Source of the DNA: Saprospiraceae bacterium | Lineage (GTDB): Bacteria > Bacteroidota > Bacteroidia > Chitinophagales > Saprospiraceae | Direction: 5' to 3' | Length of the DNA stretch: 60,753 bases | Assembly: GCA_022842725.1 (NCBI GenBank) | Contig: JALHOZ010000025.1 | Coordinates: forward strand, 1-60,753 | Shown here: piece by piece, positions 9,080-17,997 of the stretch | Numbering within the stretch: the first letter of the stretch is position 1 | Layout of the letters: the number at the start of each line of letters is the position of its first letter | Notes under the pieces: generated by a model | The model's database searches: none | Seen by the model: the letters and a program-made list of their open reading frames with translations, nothing else | Told to the model about the DNA's origin: nothing | Program-made: the position numbers and the translations under genes

Positions 9080-10323
9080 TATTTTTTAATTGTAAGTTGA
9101 TCTAATGTTTTCCCATCTGTACCATATACGGTCAGTTGAGCTTCTTTTTGTTGCAAACACAACCTGCAAAAGTGGTGTTTTTTGATGACTTTGTCCATGA
9201 CCGGGACAGGATTAGATTCTGAGGGTTCCATACTTCCTCCGGCACCTCCACTGACAATACACGTAGTCTTTTGTTTACCAAAAGATTTGTTTATTCTTTC
9301 ATAATCATGAATATGTCCGCTCAATACAAAGTCAATTTTATACTTTTCTGCCACTTTTTCCAACCAGGCTTTTACGACCTCTTCACCGGCATAGGATTTC
9401 CAACCCTGGCCGTAAGGTGGCTGGTGAACCAAAACAAAACGCCATTCTGCATGTAACCAATCCGGTAAAAGAGCGACAGAATCAAAGTACATCATTTGGT
9501 CATCATCGATACCCAAAGGAAAATTTCGATTGATATCCAAAGCCATAAAAACGTTTTTTCCTGCAGCAAACCAACCGTACGTTTGTTCGTCGGCTTTTAT
9601 TCCGGTATATTTTTTATACATCACAGGAATAAGATCGTCATAATATCCGTCGTAATCATGGTTGCCTGCAATGGTAAATATATCGGTATTTCCAACCAAG
9701 GGATACACACATTTTTGAAAACCTTGCCATTGGGTTTTGTCTCTACCGTTGGCCGTCAGATCTCCTAATCCAATCGTCATCTCATCTCCAAATGACAGGA
9801 TTTGATCCACAAATCCTGAAAAGGTCTCCCACCCTCCCTGACTGTCTCCCCAAAAGGTAAAACAATAAGGTTGATCGGACAATTGGTTTGTTCCAATCTT
9901 TTCTGAATGGTTTTGGTACACCAAAGTCGCACCATTCAGACCCCCTGCTAATGCATTATTCAATACACGAACTACAACTTCAACATTCCCTTCTGTGTTT
10001 TCAAACAGATATTTTCCTTCATCATTTATCAAAATGCGTTTACGATTCATCCAAACCTGAGCACCATCATCTGCCCGAAACAAAAAGTAGCCACTGCCTG
10101 AAATCAACATTGTACTGCGATACCAAAAAACACTGTTGGGCCGGATAAGTCTGTGAGGCAACATTACCTTTTCAGCGTCATCAAAATCCGGAATGACAAA
10201 ATTGTGCAATGTTTCATTATCTTTTCCGGCGACATATTCCCAATTTTGAATGGAAACCGATTCCTGTGCCGGGAGCCATAACACATGGCAAAAAATACAT
10301 AATCCCACCAAAAATTCAGACAT
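9079..10323 (-). CDS. Secreted calcineurin-like metallophosphoesterase
   Basis: A 414-residue protein with a signal peptide (residues 1-20). About residues 25-120 form a beta-rich PA14-like front part (YFLFRADDGAQVWMN). The metallophosphoesterase core follows with all blocks: GDSQGGW, GLGDLTANG, AGNHDYDGYYDD, VHQPPYGQGW and SGHIHDYERI. It is predicted to be a periplasmic phosphomonoesterase or phosphodiesterase. The gene lies 10 bases after the FAD oxidoreductase and overlaps the next gene by one base, in the middle of the phosphonate operon. Confidence 0.88.
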   Translation of the reverse strand: MSEFLVGLCIFCHVLWLPAQESVSIQNWEYVAGKDNETLHNFVIPDFDDAEKVMLPHRLIRPNSVFWYRSTMLISGSGYFLFRADDGAQVWMNRKRILINDEGKYLFENTEGNVEVVVRVLNNALAGGLNGATLVYQNHSEKIGTNQLSDQPYCFTFWGDSQGGWETFSGFVDQILSFGDEMTIGLGDLTANGRDKTQWQGFQKCVYPLVGNTDIFTIAGNHDYDGYYDDLIPVMYKKYTGIKADEQTYGWFAAGKNVFMALDINRNFPLGIDDDQMMYFDSVALLPDWLHAEWRFVLVHQPPYGQGWKSYAGEEVVKAWLEKVAEKYKIDFVLSGHIHDYERINKSFGKQKTTCIVSGGAGGSMEPSESNPVPVMDKVIKKHHFCRLCLQQKEAQLTVYGTDGKTLDQLTIKK

Positions 10324-10333
10324 ATCGTTGTTT

Positions 10334-11488
10334 TTATAATCCTAAAATTGTTTGGATATTTTTTTCTGCCCATCCCAGACTTCCGGTCATTCCTTTTCCA
10401 CCTATGGCTGTGGCAATATGGATTCGCCCATCAATAGTCCGGGTAAAAATCTCACCGTTTTTACTTTGACTGTACATACCATTCCACGTTCTCAGCATAC
10501 TATAATCTATATCCATGATTCTGTTAGCAGCAAACAACATAAAACCGTTGAGTTCTTCATCGGTTTCAAATGGTTTGAGTTGATCACTTTGACTTACAGG
10601 AGCATATTCGTGCGAATCACCTATGATGACCGTACCTTCTGCTGTTTGTTTGAATAATATATGGATTCCTTTTTCTTCTTCATAATCACTTTTGTTCTGT
10701 TTTTCAGTGATTCCATGATAGGATGGACATTCTTTAAAACTTTCATACCTACGGATCGTTCGCCCCGTCAATACCGATCCGGGTATTACCACATCCTTTC
10801 GTTGGGGTACCGTCTCCATCATCTGAAGTTTGACAACTTCGATATCACTTTCCCGGAAAAGCTCCGGAAAAAGCAGCGAAAACTCATCGCCATTACAAAG
10901 CACTACCTGATCGCCAATCCATTTTTCTCCATAATTATCAAATAAGATAACCTCCTTGTCCGTGGCGTGAAGATCTGTTATCATTTTTTGATACCCGGCT
11001 TCCATACCCATACTTTGCAGGTACAAGGCCAATGCCGGCATGGTCTTGCGGCTGTCTGCATTCCATTCTTCCGGAAAAAACAACCCTCCTTTGACATAAG
11101 AAGGATGGAGATTAGGGTATCTTTCAATACAAGCGGATTTATTCCATAAAACTGAGACGTAATCCCGGCTTTTGTTTATGGCTGCGAGTTCTTCGAGCAA
11201 CAACATTTCTTCATTATCAGAGGCAATATAGATACTGCCTTCCTTCCTGATACTGATATCTGCTTTTGAATGGATGTCAGCATAATGCCTGAGTGATGCT
11301 CTTCCTAAGGTTTGCCATCTTTCGCCAAAACCTGAAGGAACAATCTGCCCGAAATTGCGAACGCTGGCACCCAATGCCAACGAATTTTTTTCCAACAACA
11401 AAACTTTTTTTCCTGCCTTCAATGCATGGTAAGCATGCGATAATCCCAGAATACCGCCTCCGACAATTATTATATCGTATTTTGTCAT
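10334..11488 (-). CDS. FAD-dependent oxidoreductase, TIGR03364 type (phosphonate-associated amine oxidase)
   Basis: A 384-residue DadA-like flavoprotein. The N-terminal dinucleotide fold is clear (DIIIVGGGILGLSHAYHAL, then LLLEK), and the C-terminal FAD contact (GGKGMTGSLGWAEKNI) is present. Family knowledge: members of this group recur in phosphonate gene clusters, and related flavoenzymes (PbfC/PbfD type) oxidise aminoethylphosphonate or its N-methyl form to phosphonoacetaldehyde. Here the next upstream gene but one is a phosphonatase-like hydrolase that could consume this aldehyde. No signal peptide, so it acts in the cytoplasm. Only 4 bases separate it from the DUF5690 gene. Confidence 0.88.
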   Translation of the reverse strand: MTKYDIIIVGGGILGLSHAYHALKAGKKVLLLEKNSLALGASVRNFGQIVPSGFGERWQTLGRASLRHYADIHSKADISIRKEGSIYIASDNEEMLLLEELAAINKSRDYVSVLWNKSACIERYPNLHPSYVKGGLFFPEEWNADSRKTMPALALYLQSMGMEAGYQKMITDLHATDKEVILFDNYGEKWIGDQVVLCNGDEFSLLFPELFRESDIEVVKLQMMETVPQRKDVVIPGSVLTGRTIRRYESFKECPSYHGITEKQNKSDYEEEKGIHILFKQTAEGTVIIGDSHEYAPVSQSDQLKPFETDEELNGFMLFAANRIMDIDYSMLRTWNGMYSQSKNGEIFTRTIDGRIHIATAIGGKGMTGSLGWAEKNIQTILGL

Positions 11489-11492
11489 TTTA

Positions 11493-12797
11493 CTAAGTAA
11501 TTTGTGGTAATACTATCTCAGAAGTTGCTTCTGCCGGTTTACTGATTTGTTTGGTGTACACAAGAGTCAACAACATAAAAACCAAACATATACTTCCTGC
11601 TATCAGGCACAAAACCATATAAAAATCCAACCATGAGATGTTTTTGTTGCCAAAGTTTTTATACAACATAATTCCAACACTCGCCAGATAACCGAAGGCA
11701 TCTGCTATATACATTAAAAAACCAACATTGGCTGTAATCCGGAATGCTCCGATAAACCGATCAAATAAAATTCCGTTAAACAGTATGTATGGAATAAATA
11801 ATCCCATTCCGGAAACAATCATCCAGGTTGCTCCGTCAATCCTGCCGGCAGAAAACAAAAGGGTCATCACCAAAAGTATCAATATTCCCGCCACATTCAG
11901 CAGGAGATTGACCATATAGGCTGTTTTATTGTTTTTAAAAAGAAACAATAATCCCAATGTAAACAAAACGATCAAAGTGACTGGTAGCTCTGCCATGGTA
12001 TACATTCCGGCATTTTCTCCGTATCCAAGGTTTTGCCAGATTTCTACTCCAAAATTGTCTCTGACATCACGGATGACCGTAAGAATTATGTAGGTGATGA
12101 CAAAAAATGTTACCACCACACCATACTTCTTTAAAAATTGTTTTCGCTGAAAAGAATCCATGGGCAATCTTTTGGTTCGTAGTTTTATATCTTCATCAGA
12201 GGGCGGCGGAATCATGGACAACATATAAATTCCAATCAGACTGACAGGCAAAAAAAGTAATCCCACCATTGCCGGCATGGTCGTATCAGAGATACCGTTT
12301 TGGATCATCCACTGTCCAATGGTTTTGGCTATTCCGGAAGATATAATAAAATTTGCACTCAGGATAACTGTCAGGATTTCGGTTATTTTTCTGCCTTCAA
12401 GATATTGAAAAACAATGCCCCATATCAAACCCAAAGGAAGTCCGTTGACAAATAACCAGAATATATTGTAAGGACTTTCTGTCAACATAAATCCCACCAA
12501 AGCCAGAAATGCTATTAAGATCAATAGAATAAAATATTTTAACCTTTGAGATTCTTTGAGTTCGGAAATCAACCGGATGCCGACAAATTTTGATATGGCA
12601 TACCCTATCACTTGTGCTATGACCAATAGTATTTTATAGTCCATTTCTCCAACAGTCTCGCCTTCAAAAGTGGCGGCTGTAAATGGTTTTCGGTACATAT
12701 ACATGCTCAGATACGCCAAAAAAGCGGCTGTTCCTGCCCACCACACGATGAAAACAGGGTGTTTTGTCAACCAAAGACGGATGGTTTTACTCATCAT
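11493..12797 (-). CDS. DUF5690 family integral membrane protein, probable transporter
   Basis: A 434-residue protein with about 12 hydrophobic segments and a major-facilitator-like layout, e.g. MYRKPFTAATFEG after the first helix and a GLIWGIVFQYLEGRK cytoplasmic loop, reminiscent of organophosphate antiporters. I recognise it as DUF5690. Its place between a phosphonatase-like gene (stop overlaps its ATG, TAATG at 12795-12799) and the FAD oxidoreductase suggests uptake of a phosphonate or organophosphate across the inner membrane. That role is inferred from position, not from a substrate motif. Confidence 0.85.
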   Translation of the reverse strand: MMSKTIRLWLTKHPVFIVWWAGTAAFLAYLSMYMYRKPFTAATFEGETVGEMDYKILLVIAQVIGYAISKFVGIRLISELKESQRLKYFILLILIAFLALVGFMLTESPYNIFWLFVNGLPLGLIWGIVFQYLEGRKITEILTVILSANFIISSGIAKTIGQWMIQNGISDTTMPAMVGLLFLPVSLIGIYMLSMIPPPSDEDIKLRTKRLPMDSFQRKQFLKKYGVVVTFFVITYIILTVIRDVRDNFGVEIWQNLGYGENAGMYTMAELPVTLIVLFTLGLLFLFKNNKTAYMVNLLLNVAGILILLVMTLLFSAGRIDGATWMIVSGMGLFIPYILFNGILFDRFIGAFRITANVGFLMYIADAFGYLASVGIMLYKNFGNKNISWLDFYMVLCLIAGSICLVFMLLTLVYTKQISKPAEATSEIVLPQIT

Positions 12798-13486
12798 TAC
12801 AATGATTTGTTTACATCTTCTATCAGTGGTATCAGCTCCCTCAAATGATGAATCACTTTATCCGGGCCGGCGGTCATCAATTCAGCTTCCTTTTGTGCTC
12901 CGGTGGTAATGCCAATGCTGTATGCAATTTTAGCATTTTTCCCTTCGAGGATATCAACAACCGAATCTCCTATTTTGAGACAAGCGGCCGGCTTTATCTG
13001 AAATTTTTCCAAAGCAAACAATATCATATCCGGTGCCGGTCGTCCGTTTGATACCATATCAGCAGTAACCAAAAGATCAATATCTTTTCCTTCGGTTATT
13101 CCGGCTTTTAACAATATCTTTCTTGCTACATCTTCAGTATAACCGGTATTAAAAACAATAATGATCTGATTTCTTCTCAGGAAATTTTTTAATGGTAAAA
13201 AATCATCAAAAACCCTAAGTTGCATGATGTCATACGCTTCTTCTAACAGTGAAAAAAATGATACATAAATGCCATCAACCAACGTATCTTCCGGTTTATG
13301 TCCTGTCAGAAATGTACACATATCCACAATAGCCTGTCTTTTTTCTTTTCCGGCTGCAATAAGAAGCACATCTTCCAGATCAACCAAAAATCCATGGTTG
13401 GTCAATGCTTTTTGTACACATTTGTACACCATATTATCCTCATCAATGGTTGTACCTGCCATATCAAAAACCACAAGACGTATCAT
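12797..13486 (-). CDS. PhnX-like phosphonatase (HAD superfamily)
   Basis: A 229-residue HAD hydrolase of the PhnX-like type (TIGR03351). The nucleophile loop is D8-M-A10-G-T-T: phosphonatases have Ala where ordinary HAD phosphatases have a second Asp. In the cap, G46-K-E-K49 matches the G-x-x-K spacing of the Schiff-base lysine of phosphonoacetaldehyde hydrolase. The rest of the core is present (VFNTGYTED, GRPAPDMI, KIGDSVVDILEGKNA). Predicted reaction: phosphonoacetaldehyde or a close analogue to acetaldehyde and phosphate. It is the first gene of the minus-strand operon and diverges from the HD oxygenase gene. Confidence 0.88.
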   Translation of the reverse strand: MIRLVVFDMAGTTIDEDNMVYKCVQKALTNHGFLVDLEDVLLIAAGKEKRQAIVDMCTFLTGHKPEDTLVDGIYVSFFSLLEEAYDIMQLRVFDDFLPLKNFLRRNQIIIVFNTGYTEDVARKILLKAGITEGKDIDLLVTADMVSNGRPAPDMILFALEKFQIKPAACLKIGDSVVDILEGKNAKIAYSIGITTGAQKEAELMTAGPDKVIHHLRELIPLIEDVNKSL

Positions 13487-13643
13487 ATTTCCCTTTTTTT
13501 ATTACAAGACTCAAATGTCAGTTTTATCTTTTTAAATCACTGCAACCCATTATTATCATATTGTTATAAGATTATTAATATCAAGGACTTATATTTAATT
13601 TTGAATTAATGTTTGGTATAACTGCGAGGCGGTTCAGATTTGA

Positions 13644-13651
13644 TATTTTTG
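13644..13651 (+). promoter_or_regulatory. -7 promoter element TATTTTTG for the PhnZ-like operon
   Basis: The Bacteroidota -7 consensus TAnnTTTG is met perfectly, 15 bases before the preferred ATG at 13667. A TTTG at 13612 could be the -33 box but is about 8 bases too far. The element lies inside the longer TTG-started frame, which argues for the ATG at 13667. The 180-bp divergent region 13487-13666 must serve both operons. Confidence 0.5.
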
Positions 13652-13666
13652 CAAAAACAATATCAA

Positions 13667-14248
13667 ATGTCTTCGCATATAGAATTAAAAACAAATCAAA
13701 TCCTGGATTTGTACCAAAAATACGGCCATGAACTGTATTTCGGAGAAAATGTAACCCAATTGCAACATGCATTACAATCCGCCGAACTGGCAAAAGCCAA
13801 ACAAAGTGATGATGAAACTATCCTGGCAGCATTTCTCCATGATATCGGCCACATTTGTCTGGAAGAAACAGAACCTCACCTTTGGATGGATTCTTACGGA
13901 GCTGTGGATCATGAAACACTGGGAGCTGACTTTCTCAGAAAAATCGGCTTTTCTCAAAAGGTGTGTCGTTTGGTAGCATCTCATGTGGCAGCAAAAAGAT
14001 ACCTTACATCTGTAGACCAGGAATATTATGAAAAACTTTCAGAAGCAAGTAAAAAAACACTTGAGTTTCAGGGTGGGATTATGACCCAAGATGAAGCTGA
14101 CCAATTCAGAAATGATGTTCTGTTTATTCAGTTTATTCAATTAAGAAAATGGGATGAAGAAGCCAAATCAGAAATTCCTGTCTTCGAAGATTTATCATTT
14201 ATCAGAAATTTAATTATCCGACATCTCGAAAACCAACATCAAAATTAA
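13667..14248 (+). CDS. PhnZ/TmpB-like HD-domain diiron oxygenase
   Basis: A 193-residue HD-domain protein of the phosphonate-associated group (TIGR03276). With the start at 13667 the residues fall on PhnZ positions: Y24 and E27 (motif YFGE) of the mixed-valent diiron oxygenases, and ligands H34, H58-D59, H82, H106 and D163; HVAAKRYL supplies the substrate-binding Lys. PhnZ cleaves 2-amino-1-hydroxyethylphosphonate to glycine and phosphate using O2. A PhnY-type hydroxylase to make that substrate is not in the window, so another 1-hydroxyphosphonate is possible. First gene of the plus-strand operon, 7 bases before the next gene. Confidence 0.9.
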   Translation: MSSHIELKTNQILDLYQKYGHELYFGENVTQLQHALQSAELAKAKQSDDETILAAFLHDIGHICLEETEPHLWMDSYGAVDHETLGADFLRKIGFSQKVCRLVASHVAAKRYLTSVDQEYYEKLSEASKKTLEFQGGIMTQDEADQFRNDVLFIQFIQLRKWDEEAKSEIPVFEDLSFIRNLIIRHLENQHQN

Positions 14249-14255
14249 CAGACCT

Positions 14256-16157
14256 ATGTTCCTCTCCAACAAAATAACGTTTATCTTCCTTCTGATATCT
14301 GCATTAGGTTTTTCAGCTACAGGAAGTGATTCTTTAACCTTTATTGTTAAACCATACCTTCAGTTTTCGACACAAAACAGTATCCACATCCTTTGGGAAA
14401 CCAATGAATCTTCAACAGCAATGGTGGAATATGGTCCTGCTTTGACCGGTGCACAACAAGCCAATCTTTCTCTCAAAAAAGAAACCGAAGGATTACGCTC
14501 TTTACATGTGGTTAAACTTGAAAATCTGGAAGCCGAAACAACCTACTTCTGGAGGGTTACTTCAAAAACAAAATCGGGATTGGTGATCACTTCTTCCATA
14601 TCCACTTTCAAAACCGCTGTCGGTCCGGAAAGTGCTGTGACCTTTGCCCTGATCAGTGATACCCAGAGAAACAACGACACTCCCTGGGGTTGGGGCAAAA
14701 TAGCTGAAAAAGTTTGGTCGGAAAGACCGGATTTTGTAGTCCACGCCGGTGATCTGGTAGATAAGGGATTGCGAAAAGAAGACTGGACACAACATTTTTT
14801 TCCTTTTGGTGCGGAACTGATGAAAAGAGTGGTTGTATTTTGTGTGTTGGGCAACCACGAACAAGATGCTCCAAATTATTATGATTACACCGTTGCTCCG
14901 GCTCCTGAATATTACTACACCTTTAATTACGGTAATATCCAGTTTTTTATGCTTGACTCTAACCGGGATGTGGATGAAGATTCAGAACAATACACCTGGC
15001 TCGAATGGGAGCTGGCAAAATCAACCGCCCAATGGAAAATTGTCATTCATCATCATCCTCCTTACACTTCTGACAGCAATGACTACGGAGATACAGCTTT
15101 TGCCAAATCAGCTTTGGGCTCAAAAACAAGGGTTCTCACAAATCTGTATGACAAATATGGTGTCGACTTCTGTTTTTACGGTCACACCCACCTTTATGAA
15201 AGAACGTGGCCGATTAAAAATCAAAAAATTGATACTGAAGACGGGGTTATCTATATCAATGCCGGTGGAGCAGGAGGATATATTGAAGATTTTGCTCCCA
15301 CCAGAAGTTGGTTTACCAAAGAACTTCAGGCTGTCCATCATTTTTGTACCTTCAGCATTTATCAGGATCAGTTAGAGTGTAAGGCAATCGACTTTGAAGG
15401 CAAACTCATAGATGTATTTGCCATGAAAAAACTGCGAAAACCAATGACCAATAACGCACCACCACGAGTAAAAACCCTTTATTCCTCTTCCATTTTTACG
15501 GATACAATGTCTGTTATGCTCAAATCTGCCTTTGATCACCATACCATTGTTTATACCACAGATGGCAGTGAACCGAATTCATCATCAAAAGTCTATCAAA
15601 ACCCGATTCTGTTATCTGCTACCACCGTTTTAAAAACCAGAGCAATAGCTACCGACGGACATCCCGGGGATATTTCCGTAACCTCGTTCAGAAAGATGGC
15701 TCCCCAAAAGTCTCAAAAGATCAAAAATCCGAAAAATGGTCTTAAATATCAATATTTTGAAGGAAGTTGGGACGAATTGCCATCATTTTCAAAACTTACA
15801 TCTGTGCACTCTGGTGTGACGTCTTCTGCCACTCTAGAGAAAACAAAAACCAAAGACAAAAACTTCGCATTGGTTTGGGAAGGGTATGTGGAAGTTAAAA
15901 ATACAGGAAGACAAAAGTTTTATATCAATTCAGATGATGGCTCAAAACTGTTCATCAATGACGAACTCATCATCAACCACGACGGCCACCATAGTGCCAT
16001 GACCAAAACCGGTGAAACCATATTGGAAAAAGGATTGCACAAGGTCAGAATAGAATACTTTCAGGGTTCAGGATCTTATTTTCTCGAAACCGGCTGGATC
16101 AATGAAAAAGGAAAAGAAATCAAATGGACAGAAAAAGAGTTTTTCATTTCTGAATAA
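14256..16157 (+). CDS. Secreted purple-acid-phosphatase-like phosphoesterase with PA14 domain
   Basis: A 633-residue exported protein. Order of parts: signal peptide (1-22), a fibronectin-III-like purple acid phosphatase N-domain (25-120, PYLQFSTQNSIHILWET), a calcineurin-like core (125-350: LISDTQRN, HAGDLVDKG, LGNHEQD, IHHHPPYT, YGHTHLYER), a chitobiase-type beta module (410-475, YTTDGSEPNSSSKVY), and a PA14-like C-terminal domain (485-615, INSDDGSKLFIND). Predicted to release phosphate from esters in the periplasm or on the surface, with the PA14 part binding a glycan or lipid. Same operon as the HD oxygenase. Confidence 0.88.
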   Translation: MFLSNKITFIFLLISALGFSATGSDSLTFIVKPYLQFSTQNSIHILWETNESSTAMVEYGPALTGAQQANLSLKKETEGLRSLHVVKLENLEAETTYFWRVTSKTKSGLVITSSISTFKTAVGPESAVTFALISDTQRNNDTPWGWGKIAEKVWSERPDFVVHAGDLVDKGLRKEDWTQHFFPFGAELMKRVVVFCVLGNHEQDAPNYYDYTVAPAPEYYYTFNYGNIQFFMLDSNRDVDEDSEQYTWLEWELAKSTAQWKIVIHHHPPYTSDSNDYGDTAFAKSALGSKTRVLTNLYDKYGVDFCFYGHTHLYERTWPIKNQKIDTEDGVIYINAGGAGGYIEDFAPTRSWFTKELQAVHHFCTFSIYQDQLECKAIDFEGKLIDVFAMKKLRKPMTNNAPPRVKTLYSSSIFTDTMSVMLKSAFDHHTIVYTTDGSEPNSSSKVYQNPILLSATTVLKTRAIATDGHPGDISVTSFRKMAPQKSQKIKNPKNGLKYQYFEGSWDELPSFSKLTSVHSGVTSSATLEKTKTKDKNFALVWEGYVEVKNTGRQKFYINSDDGSKLFINDELIINHDGHHSAMTKTGETILEKGLHKVRIEYFQGSGSYFLETGWINEKGKEIKWTEKEFFISE

Positions 16158-16246
16158 GTTTATATATTGCCTGTTTATTTAGGATAGTAAAAAAGTTTTT
16201 TTTCTGAAATCGAATACACAAACCATTAATATTTTCAATATAAAAA

Positions 16247-17935
16247 ATGATGTTTAATTTTAAAATCATGATATCCAAATCGCTGCTTTTTGTTATAATA
16301 CTATCAGGAATGACTGTTCACATCCATGCACAAAAAAAGGAACTTCCGGTTGACCGGCTAACATCTCTTTTTGTTCTTGATTCAGTCCTGGCCGTTCGTC
16401 CTCCGCTCAGTATCCAGGTATTATTTATTGGTGGTCATGATCTGGTGAGTACTTCAGGCAATTATCATCATTCTATGGGTTATGCTGTGGCTAAAGAAGG
16501 ACATGATTTTATTGGCATAACCTCTGATCCATCTGACAAATCTCTTTGCTGGATATCCGTAAATCACGAATTGAATTACAAAGATGACCGGTTGGGTGAC
16601 GGAGGCGGCATGACTTCTTTCAGAGTTAAAAGAAAACAAGACGGTACCCTCGAGGTAATGGACCAGGTTTTGTTGGATGGACGAAAAGGAAAATTTTTTA
16701 ATGTTGAATTTGCCAAAAACGTTGGGGAAACAGGAATGAATTGCGGAGGCATTCAAAGTCCGGATGGCCGGATTTGGACCGCAGAAGAATGGTTTAAAAC
16801 GGATAATCGATCCATATTTTACGGAGAACCCAATCAAAAAGCTTATCCGATGGGTGTAGGAGGTATTACAGCAGGTCAAGGCATCAGAGACACTGCAGAC
16901 TTTACGATCAAATCCGATATTCCTTCATGGGATGGTACCGTGGTTAAAAAGTTTCAGAATTTTAACTGGTTTGTCGAAATAGACCCGAAACAAGCTAAAG
17001 CCATCAGAAAACAATACAATTGGGGAAGGGCCGGATGGGAAGGAGGCGCCATCAGCAACGATAATAAAACCGTTTATTTTGGTAATGATGAGGCTCCGAC
17101 AGCTTTTTTTAAGTTTGAGGCCGATGAAGCAGGTTCATTTTCAGAAGGAAACCTCCATTTTTATAAACATGATAACTCCGGACCTTCACCTTGGGTTAAA
17201 ATCCCGGGAGAAAAACAGATTCTGTTGGAAAGTGTGAATCAATATGCCATATCCCAGGGAGCAACCATGTTTTTAAGGAATGAATGGGTCACCGTTGACC
17301 GCAAAACCGGTATGGTTTATTGGAGTGAAACCGGCAAAGATGATGGTGGCAAAGAATTTAAAACAGGAATAAGATCAGGTGGCGTGTTGCATCCTGTTCA
17401 CGATAGTCTGGCAAAATCCCGGGGGTTGATGACTGCTGCTGATGACAACTATAATGATTTTTTTGGAAGGGTTTGGTACTACAATCCAAATACAGGGGAG
17501 ACAGGTATTGCCGTCAATGGCGGACCTTCAGCAAAATCAAAACCCACGGACCAATGGAATGAAAGGGATTACCACTTGTCCAACCCGGATGGTTTAACTA
17601 CGCTCGTCATTGGAGACAAAACATATTTGGTAATCTGCGAAGACCTGAATGGTACTTCTTTTGGCCGGGTGCCTCCCGGCGTAGACAATAAAACTTGTGA
17701 GGTATTTATCATACCGATAGAAAAGGCCAAAAAAGGCAATGCTTCCGATCTTTTCAGGATTTCAGCGGTACCACGGGGAGCTGAAGTGACCGGAGCTAAT
17801 GTAACCCCTGACGGCAAATCTCTGTTGCTCAATGTTCAACATCCGGATTATACAAACCCTTTTCCGTTCAACCACTCATTGACTTATGCTATTCATGGTA
17901 TTGACAAACTTTCTGAATTTCTCAAAAAACCATAA
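16247..17935 (+). CDS. phoX: PhoX-type alkaline phosphatase (DUF839)
   Basis: A 562-residue secreted protein of the PhoX/DUF839 family, the calcium- and iron-dependent alkaline phosphatases. Visible family segments: SVNHELNY, a GMNCGGIQSPDGRIWTAEEW block, GRAGWEGGAIS, YFGNDEAPTAFFKFE, and YVVICED-like YLVICEDLNG near the end. A signal peptide ends near HIHAQ; any of the Met codons at 1, 2 or 8 could be the start. It lacks an obvious twin-arginine motif, unlike many PhoX proteins. It supplies phosphate from phosphomonoesters, in keeping with the neighbouring phosphoesterases. Confidence 0.85.
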   Translation: MMFNFKIMISKSLLFVIILSGMTVHIHAQKKELPVDRLTSLFVLDSVLAVRPPLSIQVLFIGGHDLVSTSGNYHHSMGYAVAKEGHDFIGITSDPSDKSLCWISVNHELNYKDDRLGDGGGMTSFRVKRKQDGTLEVMDQVLLDGRKGKFFNVEFAKNVGETGMNCGGIQSPDGRIWTAEEWFKTDNRSIFYGEPNQKAYPMGVGGITAGQGIRDTADFTIKSDIPSWDGTVVKKFQNFNWFVEIDPKQAKAIRKQYNWGRAGWEGGAISNDNKTVYFGNDEAPTAFFKFEADEAGSFSEGNLHFYKHDNSGPSPWVKIPGEKQILLESVNQYAISQGATMFLRNEWVTVDRKTGMVYWSETGKDDGGKEFKTGIRSGGVLHPVHDSLAKSRGLMTAADDNYNDFFGRVWYYNPNTGETGIAVNGGPSAKSKPTDQWNERDYHLSNPDGLTTLVIGDKTYLVICEDLNGTSFGRVPPGVDNKTCEVFIIPIEKAKKGNASDLFRISAVPRGAEVTGANVTPDGKSLLLNVQHPDYTNPFPFNHSLTYAIHGIDKLSEFLKKP

Positions 17936-17953
17936 ACATTTTTGGAAGGAAAA

Positions 17954-17992
17954 AAAGTTCCAATAACCATTGATAAATTGGTACCAACTTTT
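17954..17992. terminator. Possible bidirectional terminator between convergent genes
   Basis: AAAGTTCCAAT and ATTGG-TACC-AACTTT can pair around a short loop, with A-rich and T-rich flanks, between the convergent stops of phoX (17935) and the di-haem peroxidase (17998). The stem has a 4-base bulge. Confidence 0.35.
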
Positions 17993-17997
17993 ATTGA

